A DNA stretch of 64,000 nt from Flavobacterium tiangeerense (GCF_007830355.1 NZ_VLKO01000001.1:1-64000); one strand, 5' to 3'; positions 36,635 through 46,591 are shown, counted from the stretch's first letter. Notes: generated by a model from the sequence alone, not told the origin. Numbers and translations: made by a program.

Positions 36635-36919
36635 ATGGAAATTAAAGATAATGCATTTTCGAGACAGTATGAGGCTACTACAACGCAAGGACTCGTGTCG
36701 GTGGAATACTCCTTTCAGGAAAAGAAACTTTTTCTAACCAAAATTAACACACCCGAAGGCTTTGACAATGAAGATTTTTTGAATGAGTTTTTAAAAAGTA
36801 TTTTAGAAAATGCTATCGAAAAAAAGTGGAAAGTAGTTCCGATTTTGCCAAGAATTGTAGCATTCTTTAAAAAAAATCCAATTTACAAAGAATTACTTCC
36901 ACCAGGAATAAGACTATAA
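36635..36919 (+). CDS. Small GNAT-family N-acetyltransferase (YjdJ-like)
   Basis: The 94-aa protein matches the mini-GNAT group (PF14542-like): EYSFQEKKLFLTKINTPEGF, LLNEFLKSILENAIEKKWKVVPILPRIVAFFKKNP and KELLPPG. The P-x-PRIVAFFKKNP segment corresponds to the acetyl-CoA-binding end of the fold. The acceptor is unknown. It is co-transcribed with the pirin gene and is followed by a shared bidirectional terminator. Confidence 0.83.
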   Translation: MEIKDNAFSRQYEATTTQGLVSVEYSFQEKKLFLTKINTPEGFDNEDFLNEFLKSILENAIEKKWKVVPILPRIVAFFKKNPIYKELLPPGIRL

Positions 36920-36920
36920 A

Positions 36921-36956
36921 AAAAGAGGCTGTATCTTATGATACAGCCTCTTTTTT
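36921..36956. terminator. Bidirectional terminator between GNAT and ABC-F genes
   Basis: AAAAGAGGCTGTATC (36921-36935), loop TTAT and GATACAGCCTCTTTT (36940-36954) form a perfect 15-bp stem with A and T tracts on both sides. Confidence 0.93.
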
Positions 36957-36976
36957 ATCATTTCTAATCTAAAAAA

Positions 36977-38611
36977 TTATTTTTCAATTTCACGCATACT
37001 TTCCATTTTCTTATTAGCCAAGAAACCGGTAATATCTTCAAAATGCTCCACCACTCGTTTGTTTCCAAATTCGAAAACCTTTGTTGCTAATCCGTCCAAG
37101 AAATCACGATCGTGTGACACTAGAATCAAAGTTCCGTCAAAATCACGCAAAGCATCTTTGATAATGTCTTTGGTTTTCATATCTAAGTGATTCGAAGGCT
37201 CATCTAGAATTAATAAATTTACAGGCTCAAGCAACAATTTAATCATCGCAAGACGCGTTTTTTCACCACCTGAAAGTACTTTTACCTTTTTAGTAACATC
37301 GTCACCGTGAAACATAAAGGCGCCCAAAATATCTTTTATTTTAGTACGTACATCACCTACGGCAATATCGTCTATGGTTTCAAATATCGTTGCATTTTCA
37401 TCTAATAACGAAGCTTGATTTTGAGCAAAATACCCAATTTGAGCATTATGACCAATCTCTAAACTCCCCCCATCAATGCCAATCTCCTTCATAATGGCCT
37501 TAATCATAGTCGATTTACCCTCACCATTTTTACCTACAAAAGCTACTTTTTCACCTCTTTCAATAACCAAACTAGCATCTTTAAAAACTACGTGATCACC
37601 ATACGATTTGGTCAATTCCTTTACAATAACGGGATATTGACCAGAGCGAGCTGCTGGAGGGAATTTTAACTTTAAAGCCGATGTATCTACCTCATCCACT
37701 TGAACAATCACCAATTTTTCGAGCATTTTTACACGTGATTGTACGGCATCTGTTTTAGAGAACGTTCCTTTGAAACGGTCAATAAAAGTACGATTATCAG
37801 CAATCATGCGTTGTTGTTCATCGTATGCTTTTTGCTGGTGCATACGACGGTCTTTTCTTAGCTCCAAATAATGAGAATACTTGGCTTTATAATCATAAAT
37901 ACGACCCATAGTAACCTCTATAGTACGATTTGTAATATTATCTACAAACGCTCTATCGTGTGAAATTACCACAACCGCCTTGGCTGAATTTATCAAAAAA
38001 TCCTCTAACCATTGAATACTCTCAATATCCATATGATTGGTAGGCTCATCTAGTAAAATCAAGTCTGGTTTTTTCAAAAGAATTTTAGCTAACTCAATTC
38101 GCATTCTCCAACCTCCTGAAAACTCTGATGTTTGCCTTGTGAAATCCTCACGTAAAAAACCCAAACCAGTTAATATTTTTTCAACTTCGGCTTCGTAATT
38201 CACTTCTTCAATGGCATAAAACTTCTCGCTTAAGTCTGAAACTCTTTCGATTAATTTCATGTACGCATCACTTTCATAATCAGTACGAATGGTTAACTGG
38301 TCGTTGATTTCATCAATCTCAGCTTTCATTGAAAAAATTTCCCCAAAAGCTTTTGAAGCTTCCTCCATAACAGTAGCCCCATCAGTTGTTAACAAATGCT
38401 GCGGCAAATAAGCTACTACTGCATCTTTTGGTGCCGAAATATTTCCGGTTGAAGGTTTACTTTGTCCTGCAATAATTTTAAGTAAGGTAGATTTACCCGC
38501 GCCATTTTTACCCATCAAGGCAATTTTATCATTTTCATTTATGGCAAAAGAAACATCACTAAAAAGCGTTGTACCACCAAATTGCACTGAAATATCATTT
38601 ACTGTAATCAT
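36977..38611 (-). CDS. ABC-F family ATPase (translation factor type)
   Basis: The 544-aa protein has two ABC domains and no membrane helices: Walker A GKNGAGKST and GKNGEGKST, signatures SGGWRMRIELAKIL and LSGGEKTRLAMIKLL, Walker B DLILLDEPTNHMD and LLILDEPSNHLD, joined by a charged linker (~residues 235-300). ABC-F proteins act on ribosomes, in translation elongation or antibiotic protection. The general type resembles YbiT/EttA relatives rather than dedicated resistance factors. It is convergent with the GNAT gene and shares its terminator. Confidence 0.92.
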   Translation of the reverse strand: MITVNDISVQFGGTTLFSDVSFAINENDKIALMGKNGAGKSTLLKIIAGQSKPSTGNISAPKDAVVAYLPQHLLTTDGATVMEEASKAFGEIFSMKAEIDEINDQLTIRTDYESDAYMKLIERVSDLSEKFYAIEEVNYEAEVEKILTGLGFLREDFTRQTSEFSGGWRMRIELAKILLKKPDLILLDEPTNHMDIESIQWLEDFLINSAKAVVVISHDRAFVDNITNRTIEVTMGRIYDYKAKYSHYLELRKDRRMHQQKAYDEQQRMIADNRTFIDRFKGTFSKTDAVQSRVKMLEKLVIVQVDEVDTSALKLKFPPAARSGQYPVIVKELTKSYGDHVVFKDASLVIERGEKVAFVGKNGEGKSTMIKAIMKEIGIDGGSLEIGHNAQIGYFAQNQASLLDENATIFETIDDIAVGDVRTKIKDILGAFMFHGDDVTKKVKVLSGGEKTRLAMIKLLLEPVNLLILDEPSNHLDMKTKDIIKDALRDFDGTLILVSHDRDFLDGLATKVFEFGNKRVVEHFEDITGFLANKKMESMREIEK

Positions 38612-38836
38612 TATTTGAGTTTAAAGTTTAATGTTCAAAAGAGTGAAGGATTCAACATTTTATGAAACCGTTTTTTGAAGGTGCAAAGATAGTTTAAATA
38701 CAGAATTAGACAATTTGCAACTCAGAAAGTTTTGAGTATCCTAAAAACAAAAATGCCATTACTATAAAGAAAGGCCTTAAACAGAATTATCTTTACAGCA
38801 ATAGCATTCTAAAATACTAGATGATAAAAAACGATC

Positions 38837-40012
38837 TTATTCTTTTCTCCACTTTTTGGTTTCCTCAAAAACATGCTCTAAAATAGCTGCTTCTCTTTCA
38901 TCAAATTCTATATTTCTGCGGCTCATAACTAATCGGGCGGTTTCAAAAGCTTTTTTAGTGATGTATGTTGTAAATCCAGCTGCACCACCCCATGAAAAAC
39001 TTGGCACGAAATTGCGCGGAAAACCACTTCCAAAAACATTAGCACTCACACCTATCACTGTTCCGGTATTAAACATCGTATTGATACCACATTTACTATG
39101 ATCGCCCATCATCAAACCACAAAACTGCAGTCCCGTTTTAACAAATCCCTCGGTTTCATAGCTCCATAATTTCACTTCCTCATAATTGTTTTTCAAATTT
39201 GAGTTGTTACTATCGGCACCTATATTACACCATTCTCCAAGAACCGAATTTCCTAAAAATCCGTCATGACCTTTATTAGAATATCCAAATAAAACTGAAT
39301 TATTAATTTCCCCACCTACTTTAGAATATGGTCCAACGGTGGTTGCACCATAAATTTTGGTCGCTAATTTCACCTTTGCATGATCACATAAAGCAAATGG
39401 ACCTCTAATCACAGAGCCTTCCATAATTTCTGCATCCTTACCTATATAAATAGGACCTGTAGATGCGTTCAAAGTTACAAACTCTAACTTTGCTCCTTCC
39501 TCAATAAATATATTCTCGGGTGCAATGACATTTACGCTCTTCGGAATGGGTTGTGACTGTCTGTCTTCGGTTAAAAATTCAAAATCTTCTCTAATGGCGG
39601 CATCATTTTTAGCAAAAATATCCCAAGGATTATGCACAGTCAAACAATCGTCAGTGTACTCAAGTATCTCATAAGTATCAAAATCTACTTCCTCTTGCTC
39701 CTCCGTAGTGTAAAAAGCAATTACTTCATCTCCTTTAAAAATAGCTTGATTAGGCTCTAAGTTGCTTACCATCTCTGCCAATACCGCATTAGGTAGGTAA
39801 GATGCGTTAATCATTACATTGACTTCAAGTTCCACCATTGGATATTTTCCTGATAAATATTCCTCTGTAAGTGTTGTGGTTGTTGACCCTAGATGCAATT
39901 CCCATTTTTGTCTAATAGTCATAATACCAATCAAGATATCAGCAACTGGACGAGTAAATGTAAAAGGCAATAAGGCATTTCTTGAAGGTCCGTCAAAAAG
40001 GATGTAATTCAT
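38837..40012 (-). CDS. GlmU-like nucleotidyltransferase/acetyltransferase (TIGR03991 type)
   Basis: The 391-aa protein begins with an unusual N-terminal domain (NYILFDGPSRNALLPFTFTRPVADILIGIMTIRQKW) and has a left-handed beta-helix C-terminal half of hexapeptide repeats (IYIGKDAEIMEGSVIRGPFA, MMGDHSKCGINTMFNTG). This is the alternative bacterial GlmU family of Bacteroidota, thought to make UDP-N-acetylglucosamine from glucosamine-1-phosphate. The upstream neighbour is rpmE2 on the same strand, a frequent adjacency in flavobacteria; a terminator separates them. Confidence 0.88.
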   Translation of the reverse strand: MNYILFDGPSRNALLPFTFTRPVADILIGIMTIRQKWELHLGSTTTTLTEEYLSGKYPMVELEVNVMINASYLPNAVLAEMVSNLEPNQAIFKGDEVIAFYTTEEQEEVDFDTYEILEYTDDCLTVHNPWDIFAKNDAAIREDFEFLTEDRQSQPIPKSVNVIAPENIFIEEGAKLEFVTLNASTGPIYIGKDAEIMEGSVIRGPFALCDHAKVKLATKIYGATTVGPYSKVGGEINNSVLFGYSNKGHDGFLGNSVLGEWCNIGADSNNSNLKNNYEEVKLWSYETEGFVKTGLQFCGLMMGDHSKCGINTMFNTGTVIGVSANVFGSGFPRNFVPSFSWGGAAGFTTYITKKAFETARLVMSRRNIEFDEREAAILEHVFEETKKWRKE

Positions 40013-40103
40013 AGTGTGGATTATTTATAAGTATATCGGTGTCAACTTCACCTGCATGTTTGTAATATTGACTTCAAAGTTACAAAGTTTTCAAATAAAT
40101 AGC

Positions 40104-40134
40104 ATAAAAAAAGCCTTTCATGAAGAAAGGCTTT
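40104..40134 (-). terminator. Terminator after rpmE2
   Basis: On the minus strand AAAGCCTTTC (40125-40134 read backwards) pairs with GAAAGGCTTT (40110-40119) over a 5-nt loop, followed by seven T. Confidence 0.85.
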
Positions 40135-40158
40135 ACTATTATAGAAAACAAGTTAAAA

Positions 40159-40410
40159 TTATTTAACGTGTTTAGCGTATTTAGTTTTGAATTTATCAAT
40201 ACGTCCTGCAGTATCGATAAGTTTAGATTTACCTGTGTAAAAAGGGTGAGATGTTCTAGAGATCTCCATTTTTACAACTGGGTATTCAACACCATCAACA
40301 GTTATTGTTTCTTTAGTATCTGCAGTAGATTTAGTAATAAAAACTTCTTCATTTGACATGTCTTTGAAGGCTACTAATCTGTAATTTTCTGGGTGAATTC
40401 CTTTTTTCAT
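40159..40410 (-). CDS. rpmE2: 50S ribosomal protein L31, type B
   Basis: The 83-aa protein begins [20 protein letters not shown] and contains [25 protein letters not shown], diagnostic of L31 type B. It lacks the zinc-ribbon cysteines of the C+ form (rpmE), which in other bacteria is swapped for the C- form under zinc limitation. Here it may be the only L31. It has a strong own promoter with a ~105-nt leader and a terminator, so it is expressed alone. Confidence 0.95.
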   Translation of the reverse strand: MKKGIHPENYRLVAFKDMSNEEVFITKSTADTKETITVDGVEYPVVKMEISRTSHPFYTGKSKLIDTAGRIDKFKTKYAKHVK

Positions 40411-40523
40411 CTTGTAAATCTTTTTTATTTGTTAATTATTAAGTTGCTTTGAAGCTTTTCTTTTTACAGAAAAGGTATAAACTCCTAATAACTTTTTGTT
40501 TTTTTAATTTTATTTTGAGTCTG

Positions 40524-40552
40524 CAAATTTACACTATTTTTTCAATAAACAA
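40524..40552 (-). promoter_or_regulatory. Consensus promoter of rpmE2
   Basis: On the minus strand TTG (40550-40552), 18 nt and TAAATTTG (40524-40531) match the Bacteroidota consensus. The leader to the L31 ATG is roughly 105 nt, long enough for structure; none was clearly resolved. Confidence 0.7.
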
Positions 40553-40600
40553 ATCTTTGTTTCACTTTTTTTATGTTAACTCAAAAAACGTTTTTTAACG

Positions 40601-40628
40601 TTGAATATATTGGGAATTGTTATATTTG
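40601..40628 (+). promoter_or_regulatory. Consensus promoter of the DUF4199 gene
   Basis: TTG (40601-40603), 17 nt and TATATTTG (40621-40628) precede the ATG at 40652 by 23 nt. Confidence 0.7.
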
Positions 40629-40651
40629 TAGATTAAAAAAAAAAACTTTCT

Positions 40652-41185
40652 ATGGAAAACACTGTATCGCCAGCAAAGTCTGGTATTCCTTATGGAGCCT
40701 TATTTGGGGTAATCATGGTCTTGGAGATTGTAATTACCTACGTAATTGGAATGAAAGCATTGGCTGAAACTAGTTTTGGTGTAGTAATAAACATCTTAAA
40801 CTTTCTAGTTTTACCACTCGTTTTTATTTATATTGGATGTACTAACTACAAAAATAAGTTAAACGGTGGTTTTATCTCTTTTGGGGAATGCTTAAAAATT
40901 GGTGTTACCATATCTTTAATTGCAGCCATAATTTATGCCTCTTTTAGTATATTTTTCAACCTGATTTTCCCTGAATTTGTTGAGGAAACGATGGCAATTG
41001 CAAAATCAACAATGTTGAAACAAAATCCAAACATGAGCTCACAAGAATTAGAAATGGGAATTAGCATGATGAAAAAATTTGCTAATCCATTAATTGTATT
41101 TCCTGTTACACTAGCTATGTATTCATTTTTAGGCTTAATACACTCTTTAATAATAGGCGCAGTTGTAAAAAACCCTAAACCTTAA
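40652..41185 (+). CDS. DUF4199 membrane protein
   Basis: The 177-aa protein has four predicted transmembrane segments (about residues 14-34, 42-62, 85-110 and 146-170) with the DUF4199 features PYGALFGVIMVLEI, GCTNYKNKLNGGFISFGECLKIG and MSSQELEMGISMMKKFANP. The family is restricted to Bacteroidota; its function is unknown. It lies 13 nt upstream of a glycosyltransferase gene, and such pairs are common, hinting at a cell-envelope role. Confidence 0.87.
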   Translation: MENTVSPAKSGIPYGALFGVIMVLEIVITYVIGMKALAETSFGVVINILNFLVLPLVFIYIGCTNYKNKLNGGFISFGECLKIGVTISLIAAIIYASFSIFFNLIFPEFVEETMAIAKSTMLKQNPNMSSQELEMGISMMKKFANPLIVFPVTLAMYSFLGLIHSLIIGAVVKNPKP

Positions 41186-41198
41186 TGTTGTAATTTTA

Positions 41199-42155
41199 AT
41201 GAACTTATCTATACTAATTCCTCTTTTAAACGAAGAGGAATCACTTCATGAACTTTACTCATGGATCATCAAAGTGGTTCAATCCCACAATTATTCGTAT
41301 GAAATCATTTTTCTGGATGATGGTAGTACTGATAATTCTTGGGCACTCATTGAAGGCTTTTCAAAAGAAAATCCTCATGTAAAAGGAGTGCGTTTTATGA
41401 AAAACTTTGGGAAATCACAGGCCTTACATGCTGGTTTTGCTAAAGCACAAGGAGATGTTATCATTACCATGGATGCTGACTTGCAAGATAGCCCTGAGGA
41501 AATTCCGGGATTGTATGACATGATTACCAATGGGAAATACGATTTGGTTTCGGGTTGGAAAAAGAAACGCTACGACTCTGTTGTGGCTAAAAACCTTCCG
41601 TCAAAACTATTTAATTGGGCGGCTCGAAAAACATCAGGCGTAGAATTGAATGATTTCAATTGCGGCTTAAAAGCATACAAAAACATTGTAGTTAAGAATA
41701 TCGAAGTTTCTGGTGAAATGCACCGATACATTCCGGTATTGGCTAAGAATGCTGGTTTTGGCAAAATTGGCGAAAAAGTTGTACAACATCAGGCCCGAAA
41801 ATATGGTGAAACCAAATTTGGGATGGAACGTTTTATTAACGGATTCTTAGATTTGATTACGATTTGGTTCTTGTCCAGATTTGGAAAAAGACCCATGCAC
41901 CTTTTTGGCGCGATGGGATCCTTGATGTTTATTATTGGATTTATGCTTGCTGGTTACATCGGTTTTTCAAAATTATACCACATGTATAATGATATGCGTT
42001 ATAGTCTTGTGACCAATAATCCTTGGTTTTATATTGCCTTAACCACAATGGTTTTAGGAACACAATTGTTTCTAGCAGGATTTCTTGGAGAAATCATTTT
42101 GAGAACAAAAAATAATGAAGAGCGTTATAAAATTGCGAGTATCGTAAACTTATAA
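41199..42155 (+). CDS. Family 2 glycosyltransferase with two C-terminal membrane helices
   Basis: The 318-aa enzyme has a GT-A domain with LSILIPLLNEEESLHELY, FLDDGSTDNSW (nucleotide binding), TMDADLQDSPEEIP (DxD) and a C-terminal pair of transmembrane helices (about residues 232-258 and 275-300). It is of the polyprenyl-phosphate (DPM1-like) hexosyltransferase type, transferring a sugar to undecaprenyl phosphate at the inner membrane. It is co-transcribed with the DUF4199 gene. Confidence 0.9.
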   Translation: MNLSILIPLLNEEESLHELYSWIIKVVQSHNYSYEIIFLDDGSTDNSWALIEGFSKENPHVKGVRFMKNFGKSQALHAGFAKAQGDVIITMDADLQDSPEEIPGLYDMITNGKYDLVSGWKKKRYDSVVAKNLPSKLFNWAARKTSGVELNDFNCGLKAYKNIVVKNIEVSGEMHRYIPVLAKNAGFGKIGEKVVQHQARKYGETKFGMERFINGFLDLITIWFLSRFGKRPMHLFGAMGSLMFIIGFMLAGYIGFSKLYHMYNDMRYSLVTNNPWFYIALTTMVLGTQLFLAGFLGEIILRTKNNEERYKIASIVNL

Positions 42156-42190
42156 TTTTAAAATAGACGCCTTACAACGGGATGATTACT

Positions 42191-42256
42191 AGCCCTGATA
42201 GTAGTGAAAATCCTTTTATTCGCCGCGGCGAATAAAAGATTGCAACGTATAGCAGG
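42191..42256. repeat. Structured non-coding element, copy B
   Basis: The 129-bp spacer between the glycosyltransferase and mutase genes carries a loopless 24-bp palindrome (TTTTATTCGCCG 42214-42225 and its complement 42226-42237), extended by AATC/GATT, and an outer helix CCTG (42194-42197)/CAGG (42253-42256). The unpaired blocks ATAGTAGTG (42198-42206) and AACGTATAG (42244-42252) match copy A at 21.4 kb, whose helices have different sequences. It is transcribed if the flanking genes form one operon. Confidence 0.7.
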
Positions 42257-42284
42257 AAAGAGCTCCTAAAAATAAAAAAATAAG

Positions 42285-44012
42285 ATGGAAATCAAACAAA
42301 ACATTCTAGATGCGGTAAATGAGTGGCTTACGCCAACATTCGATAACGCTACACAAGTGGCTGTGAAAGAATTGATGACTACTTCACCAAAATATTTAGA
42401 GGAAAGTTTTTATAAAAACTTAGAATTTGGTACTGGTGGAATGCGTGGTGTAATGGGCGTAGGAAACAATCGCATTAATAAATATACACTAGGAAAGAGT
42501 ACCCAAGGATTGTCTAATTACTTGCATACTGCGTTCCCAAACCAACCTTTGAAGGCCGTTATTGCTTACGATTGTCGTCATGATAGTGATACACTAGCCA
42601 AAATCGTTGCTGATGTATTTTCAGCAAATGGGATTGAAGTATATTTGTTTTCGGAATTGAGACCAACACCAGAATTGTCTTTTGCGGTAAAACATTTGGG
42701 ATGCCAATGTGGTATTGTACTTACGGCATCACACAACCCGCCTGAATACAACGGGTATAAAGTGTATTGGCAAGATGGTGGTCAAATTGTTCCGCCTGAA
42801 GATAAAGGCATTATTGATGTAATTGAAAAATTGACCTACGATCAAATTCAGTTTACAGCAAATGAGGATTTAATTCATTATGTAGATACCGCTATTGATT
42901 CCGCATTCATAGCATCATCTATCGCAAATGCAAGTTTTAACACTTCGCAAACTGCAAAAGACGATTTAAATATTGTGTTTACCTCCTTACACGGCACCTC
43001 AATAACTATCATTCCAGAAACTTTGGCGCAAGCCGGATATAACAATGTACATATTGTAGAGGAACAACGCGAACCGAATGGCGATTTCCCAACGGTAAAA
43101 TCCCCGAATCCAGAAGAACCAGAAGCATTGACGATGGCACTTTCATTGGCTGATAAAACTAATGCTGATATTGTAGTGGGCACAGATCCAGATTGTGATC
43201 GTTTAGGGGTTGCTGTACGTGACAATAACGGTAAAATGACTTTGCTAAACGGGAATCAAACTATGGTTTTAATGACCGCATTTTTGCTTGAGCAATGGAA
43301 AAAATCAGGAAAAATTAATGACAAGCAATTTATAGGTTCCACTATTGTATCAACTCCTATGATGATGGAACTAGCCACTAATTATGGCGTAGAATGCAAA
43401 GTAGGTTTGACTGGTTTTAAATGGATTGCTAAAATGATCAAAGACTTCCCAGAGCTAGAGTTCATTGGTGGTGGCGAAGAGAGTTTTGGATATATGGTAG
43501 GTGACGCTGTACGCGATAAAGATGCTGTTGCAGCAACACTTTTGGTTTGTGAAATGGCGGCTCAAGCCAAAGCCAATGGAAGTACTGTATATCAAGAACT
43601 GATTAAATTGTATGTAGACAATGGTTTTTACAAAGAACATTTAGTATCGATCACTAAAAAAGGAATGGAAGGTTTACAAGAAATCACACAAATGATGATT
43701 AACTTACGCGAAAATCCTTTGAAAGAAATCAACGGCGAAAGAGTGATTATGGTAGAAGATTACCAGTCAAGTATTGCAAAGAACCTATTAGACGATACTG
43801 AATCAGCCATGACAATTCCAAAATCGAATGTATTGATTTACTATACGGAAGACGGCTCTAAAATATGTGCTCGCCCAAGTGGTACCGAACCAAAAATTAA
43901 ATTTTATATAAGTGTAAATACTACACTTGAAGCGGTTGAAGATTTTGAAGAAGTAGAAGCAATTCTGGACCAAAAAATCGCCAACATAATTACTGCAATG
44001 CAATTGAACTAA
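42285..44012 (+). CDS. Phosphoglucomutase/phosphomannomutase-family enzyme
   Basis: The 575-aa alpha-D-phosphohexomutase keeps all four functional loops: the phosphoserine loop [16 protein letters not shown], the metal loop [10 protein letters not shown], the sugar loop [13 protein letters not shown] and the phosphate loop [13 protein letters not shown]. It interconverts hexose 1- and 6-phosphates in the cytoplasm. Its last base is the first base of the exporter start (TAATG), giving a coupled pair. Confidence 0.92.
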   Translation: MEIKQNILDAVNEWLTPTFDNATQVAVKELMTTSPKYLEESFYKNLEFGTGGMRGVMGVGNNRINKYTLGKSTQGLSNYLHTAFPNQPLKAVIAYDCRHDSDTLAKIVADVFSANGIEVYLFSELRPTPELSFAVKHLGCQCGIVLTASHNPPEYNGYKVYWQDGGQIVPPEDKGIIDVIEKLTYDQIQFTANEDLIHYVDTAIDSAFIASSIANASFNTSQTAKDDLNIVFTSLHGTSITIIPETLAQAGYNNVHIVEEQREPNGDFPTVKSPNPEEPEALTMALSLADKTNADIVVGTDPDCDRLGVAVRDNNGKMTLLNGNQTMVLMTAFLLEQWKKSGKINDKQFIGSTIVSTPMMMELATNYGVECKVGLTGFKWIAKMIKDFPELEFIGGGEESFGYMVGDAVRDKDAVAATLLVCEMAAQAKANGSTVYQELIKLYVDNGFYKEHLVSITKKGMEGLQEITQMMINLRENPLKEINGERVIMVEDYQSSIAKNLLDDTESAMTIPKSNVLIYYTEDGSKICARPSGTEPKIKFYISVNTTLEAVEDFEEVEAILDQKIANIITAMQLN

Positions 44013-45841
44013 TGGATCCGAATATAAAAAAATTAATACCTTTTACAAAACCCTATCAATCACATATTATTTGGAATGTGATTTATAATATTTTGTATGC
44101 TTTGTTTAGCACGATTTCAATGCTGACTTTGTTTCCTGTTTTACAGGTACTTTTTGGCAAAACAGAAAAAGTATATGAACAACCAATTTACACGGGAATA
44201 GGAAATCTTAAGGATTATGTAACAGAATACATTAACTTTAAAATATCCTCTTTATCTGATGGTGAAAGTACTGAGATTGTGTTATTGTTTGTGGTGGCCA
44301 TGGTCATTACAACATTTTTTATTAAAAATTTATTCAACTACTTGGCTTCCTATCACATCATGCACCTAAAAAACGGTGTTTTGAAGGATTTGAGACGTTC
44401 GATGTATGCCAAAATCATTGAATTGCCTATCTCCTATTATTCTGAAAAAAGAAAAGGAGATATGATGGCGCGCATGCTTGGTGATGTGAATGAGGTTCAA
44501 AACTCTTTTTTCTCCATTTTAGAATTGGTAGTAAAAGAACCTTTGACGATTGTTTTCGCATTGGGAATGATGTTTGCCATTAGTACCAAATTGACATTAT
44601 TTGTACTGATTTTTATGCCTATTTCGGGTTATATCATTTCTAAACTGGCTAAAAATTTAAGAAGCCAATCGATGGAGGCGCAAAAAGAAAGTGGTTCTTT
44701 AATTTCTGTGGTTGAAGAAACTTTAGGCGGTTTAAAAGTGATAAAAAGCTACAATGCCGAACCCACTTTTAAAGGTCGCTTTAATGAATCTGTAACACGT
44801 TTGTTAAATTTAAACAACAGCATCGGAAGTCGAAATAACTTAGCGACTCCATTGAGCGAATTTCTTGGAGTAACTACAATTGCTATTTTACTTTTTTACG
44901 GAGGCCTATTGGTTTTAAATGACAAAACTCTTGATGGAGCTTCTTTTATCGTTTATCTAACACTGGCATTCAATATTTTAACCCCTGCCAAAGCCATTTC
45001 AAAAGCATCTTATTCTGTGAAAAACGGATTGGCAGCTGCCGATCGTGTTTTTGAAGTTTTAGATGTGGAAAACGAAATCACTTCAAAAGAAAATGCTATA
45101 CAAAAAGATACATTTGAATCTGACATTACCATTTCAAACATCAACTTCAAATACGAAGACGAAAAAGTGTTAAAGAACTTTTCGTTGCAAGTAAAAAAAG
45201 GACAAACGGTGGCGCTTGTAGGACAATCTGGTAGTGGAAAAAGTACTATTGCTAACTTACTAACTCGTTTTTATGATGTAAACGAAGGCACTATTTCTAT
45301 TGATGGAACGGATATAAAAGATCTTGACTTACAATCACTGCGCGGTTTAATGGGATTGGTAACCCAAGACAGTATTTTATTTAATGATACTATCAAAGCA
45401 AATATATCATTAGGAAAACCAAATGCTACTGATGAAGAAATCATTGAAGCCTTGAAAATTGCCAATGCATTTGAGTTTGTAAAAGATTTACCAAAAGGAA
45501 TTTATACCAACATTGGCGACAGCGGAAACAAATTATCCGGAGGACAAAAACAACGTTTGTCTATTGCTCGAGCGGTTTTGAAAAATCCGCCAATCATGAT
45601 TTTGGATGAAGCGACTTCAGCACTGGATACCGAAAGTGAAAAATTTGTGCAAGTAGCATTAGAGAACATGATGCAAAACAGAACTTCAATTGTTATTGCT
45701 CATAGATTATCCACCATTCAAAAAGCAGATGTTATTGTGGTGATGCAAAAAGGAAAAATTGTCGAGCAAGGAAACCACGAAGAATTGATTGAACTCCAAG
45801 GTGTTTACAATAAACTGGTGAGTTTACAATCGCTTGAGTAG
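44012..45841 (+). CDS. MsbA-like ABC exporter (fused permease and ATPase)
   Basis: The 609-aa protein has six predicted transmembrane helices in the first ~330 residues (with the coupling segment RRSMYAKIIELPISYYSEKRKGDMMARMLGDVNEV) and one ATPase domain: Walker A GQSGSGKST, signature LSGGQKQRLSIARA, Walker B IMILDEATSALD and the H-loop IVIAHRLSTI. It would act as a homodimer. MsbA-like exporters flip lipid A or lipids, but the substrate here is unproven. It starts by one-base overlap with the mutase gene. Confidence 0.92.
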   Translation: MDPNIKKLIPFTKPYQSHIIWNVIYNILYALFSTISMLTLFPVLQVLFGKTEKVYEQPIYTGIGNLKDYVTEYINFKISSLSDGESTEIVLLFVVAMVITTFFIKNLFNYLASYHIMHLKNGVLKDLRRSMYAKIIELPISYYSEKRKGDMMARMLGDVNEVQNSFFSILELVVKEPLTIVFALGMMFAISTKLTLFVLIFMPISGYIISKLAKNLRSQSMEAQKESGSLISVVEETLGGLKVIKSYNAEPTFKGRFNESVTRLLNLNNSIGSRNNLATPLSEFLGVTTIAILLFYGGLLVLNDKTLDGASFIVYLTLAFNILTPAKAISKASYSVKNGLAAADRVFEVLDVENEITSKENAIQKDTFESDITISNINFKYEDEKVLKNFSLQVKKGQTVALVGQSGSGKSTIANLLTRFYDVNEGTISIDGTDIKDLDLQSLRGLMGLVTQDSILFNDTIKANISLGKPNATDEEIIEALKIANAFEFVKDLPKGIYTNIGDSGNKLSGGQKQRLSIARAVLKNPPIMILDEATSALDTESEKFVQVALENMMQNRTSIVIAHRLSTIQKADVIVVMQKGKIVEQGNHEELIELQGVYNKLVSLQSLE

Positions 45842-45892
45842 TTAAAATCTACAACTCAGAATTGCACTAAGACATTTCAGTATACATTTTTT

Positions 45893-45931
45893 AAAGGTTA
45901 CGTAAGATAGCAATATATTTACGTAACCTTT
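45893..45931. repeat. 13-bp inverted repeat after the exporter gene
   Basis: AAAGGTTACGTAA (45893-45905) and TTACGTAACCTTT (45919-45931) are perfect complements separated by 13 nt, 52 nt after the exporter stop and 21 nt before the next start. The T tract on the plus strand is poor, so it may be an operator or RNA hairpin rather than a terminator. Confidence 0.6.
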
Positions 45932-45952
45932 AATCATTTAATACAATCTGTT

Positions 45953-46591
45953 ATGCTATTCAAAATTATCTTGGTGCTGCACATTCTTTCTGGTTTTACC
46001 GGTTTACTTTTGGGTACTATTGTTTTAATTCGTAAAAAAGGAGACCAAATTCATAAAAAAATTGGCCTGATTTTTACAATAGCTATGGTCAGCACCGGAC
46101 TGTGTGCTTTTTACTTATCGTACGTACATCCTAATTTATTTCTTTTTATAGTAGGTGTATTTACGATCTATTTGGCTATTTCGGGATACAGAATGATACA
46201 ATTAAAAAAAGCACATTTAGGTCAAAAACCGCAACTTGGCGATGCACTGTTAACGATTGCTATGCTTATTTGCTCAGCGATTTTTTACTATATTGGCATA
46301 CGTTATTTACTAGCCAAACAACTTTTTGGTATTGTATTTCTATTATTTGGAACAGTAAGTTTACGATTGTGTTACACCGAATACAAAGCCTACACGGGCA
46401 AAGTAACTGATACTTTATACGGTTTAAAAAATCATATTGGCCGCATGACAGGTGCCTATATTGCTGCCTTTACGGCTTTTATTGTGGTCAACAATACCTT
46501 TTTACCAGATGTAGTAGCCTGGAGTTTACCCGGAATTATAGGCGGTATTTTTATTTCGAGATCAATTAAAAAATTAAAATCAAACCCATAA
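45953..46591 (+). CDS. DUF2306-like multi-pass membrane protein
   Basis: The 212-aa protein has about seven hydrophobic segments and conserved histidines (LHILSGFTGLLLG, QIHKKIGLIF, LKNHIGRMTGAYIAAFTAF) typical of Bacteroidota DUF2306-like proteins. Function is unknown; some relatives have heme-like or transport features, but none can be read here. It follows the palindrome at 45893-45931. Confidence 0.72.
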   Translation: MLFKIILVLHILSGFTGLLLGTIVLIRKKGDQIHKKIGLIFTIAMVSTGLCAFYLSYVHPNLFLFIVGVFTIYLAISGYRMIQLKKAHLGQKPQLGDALLTIAMLICSAIFYYIGIRYLLAKQLFGIVFLLFGTVSLRLCYTEYKAYTGKVTDTLYGLKNHIGRMTGAYIAAFTAFIVVNNTFLPDVVAWSLPGIIGGIFISRSIKKLKSNP

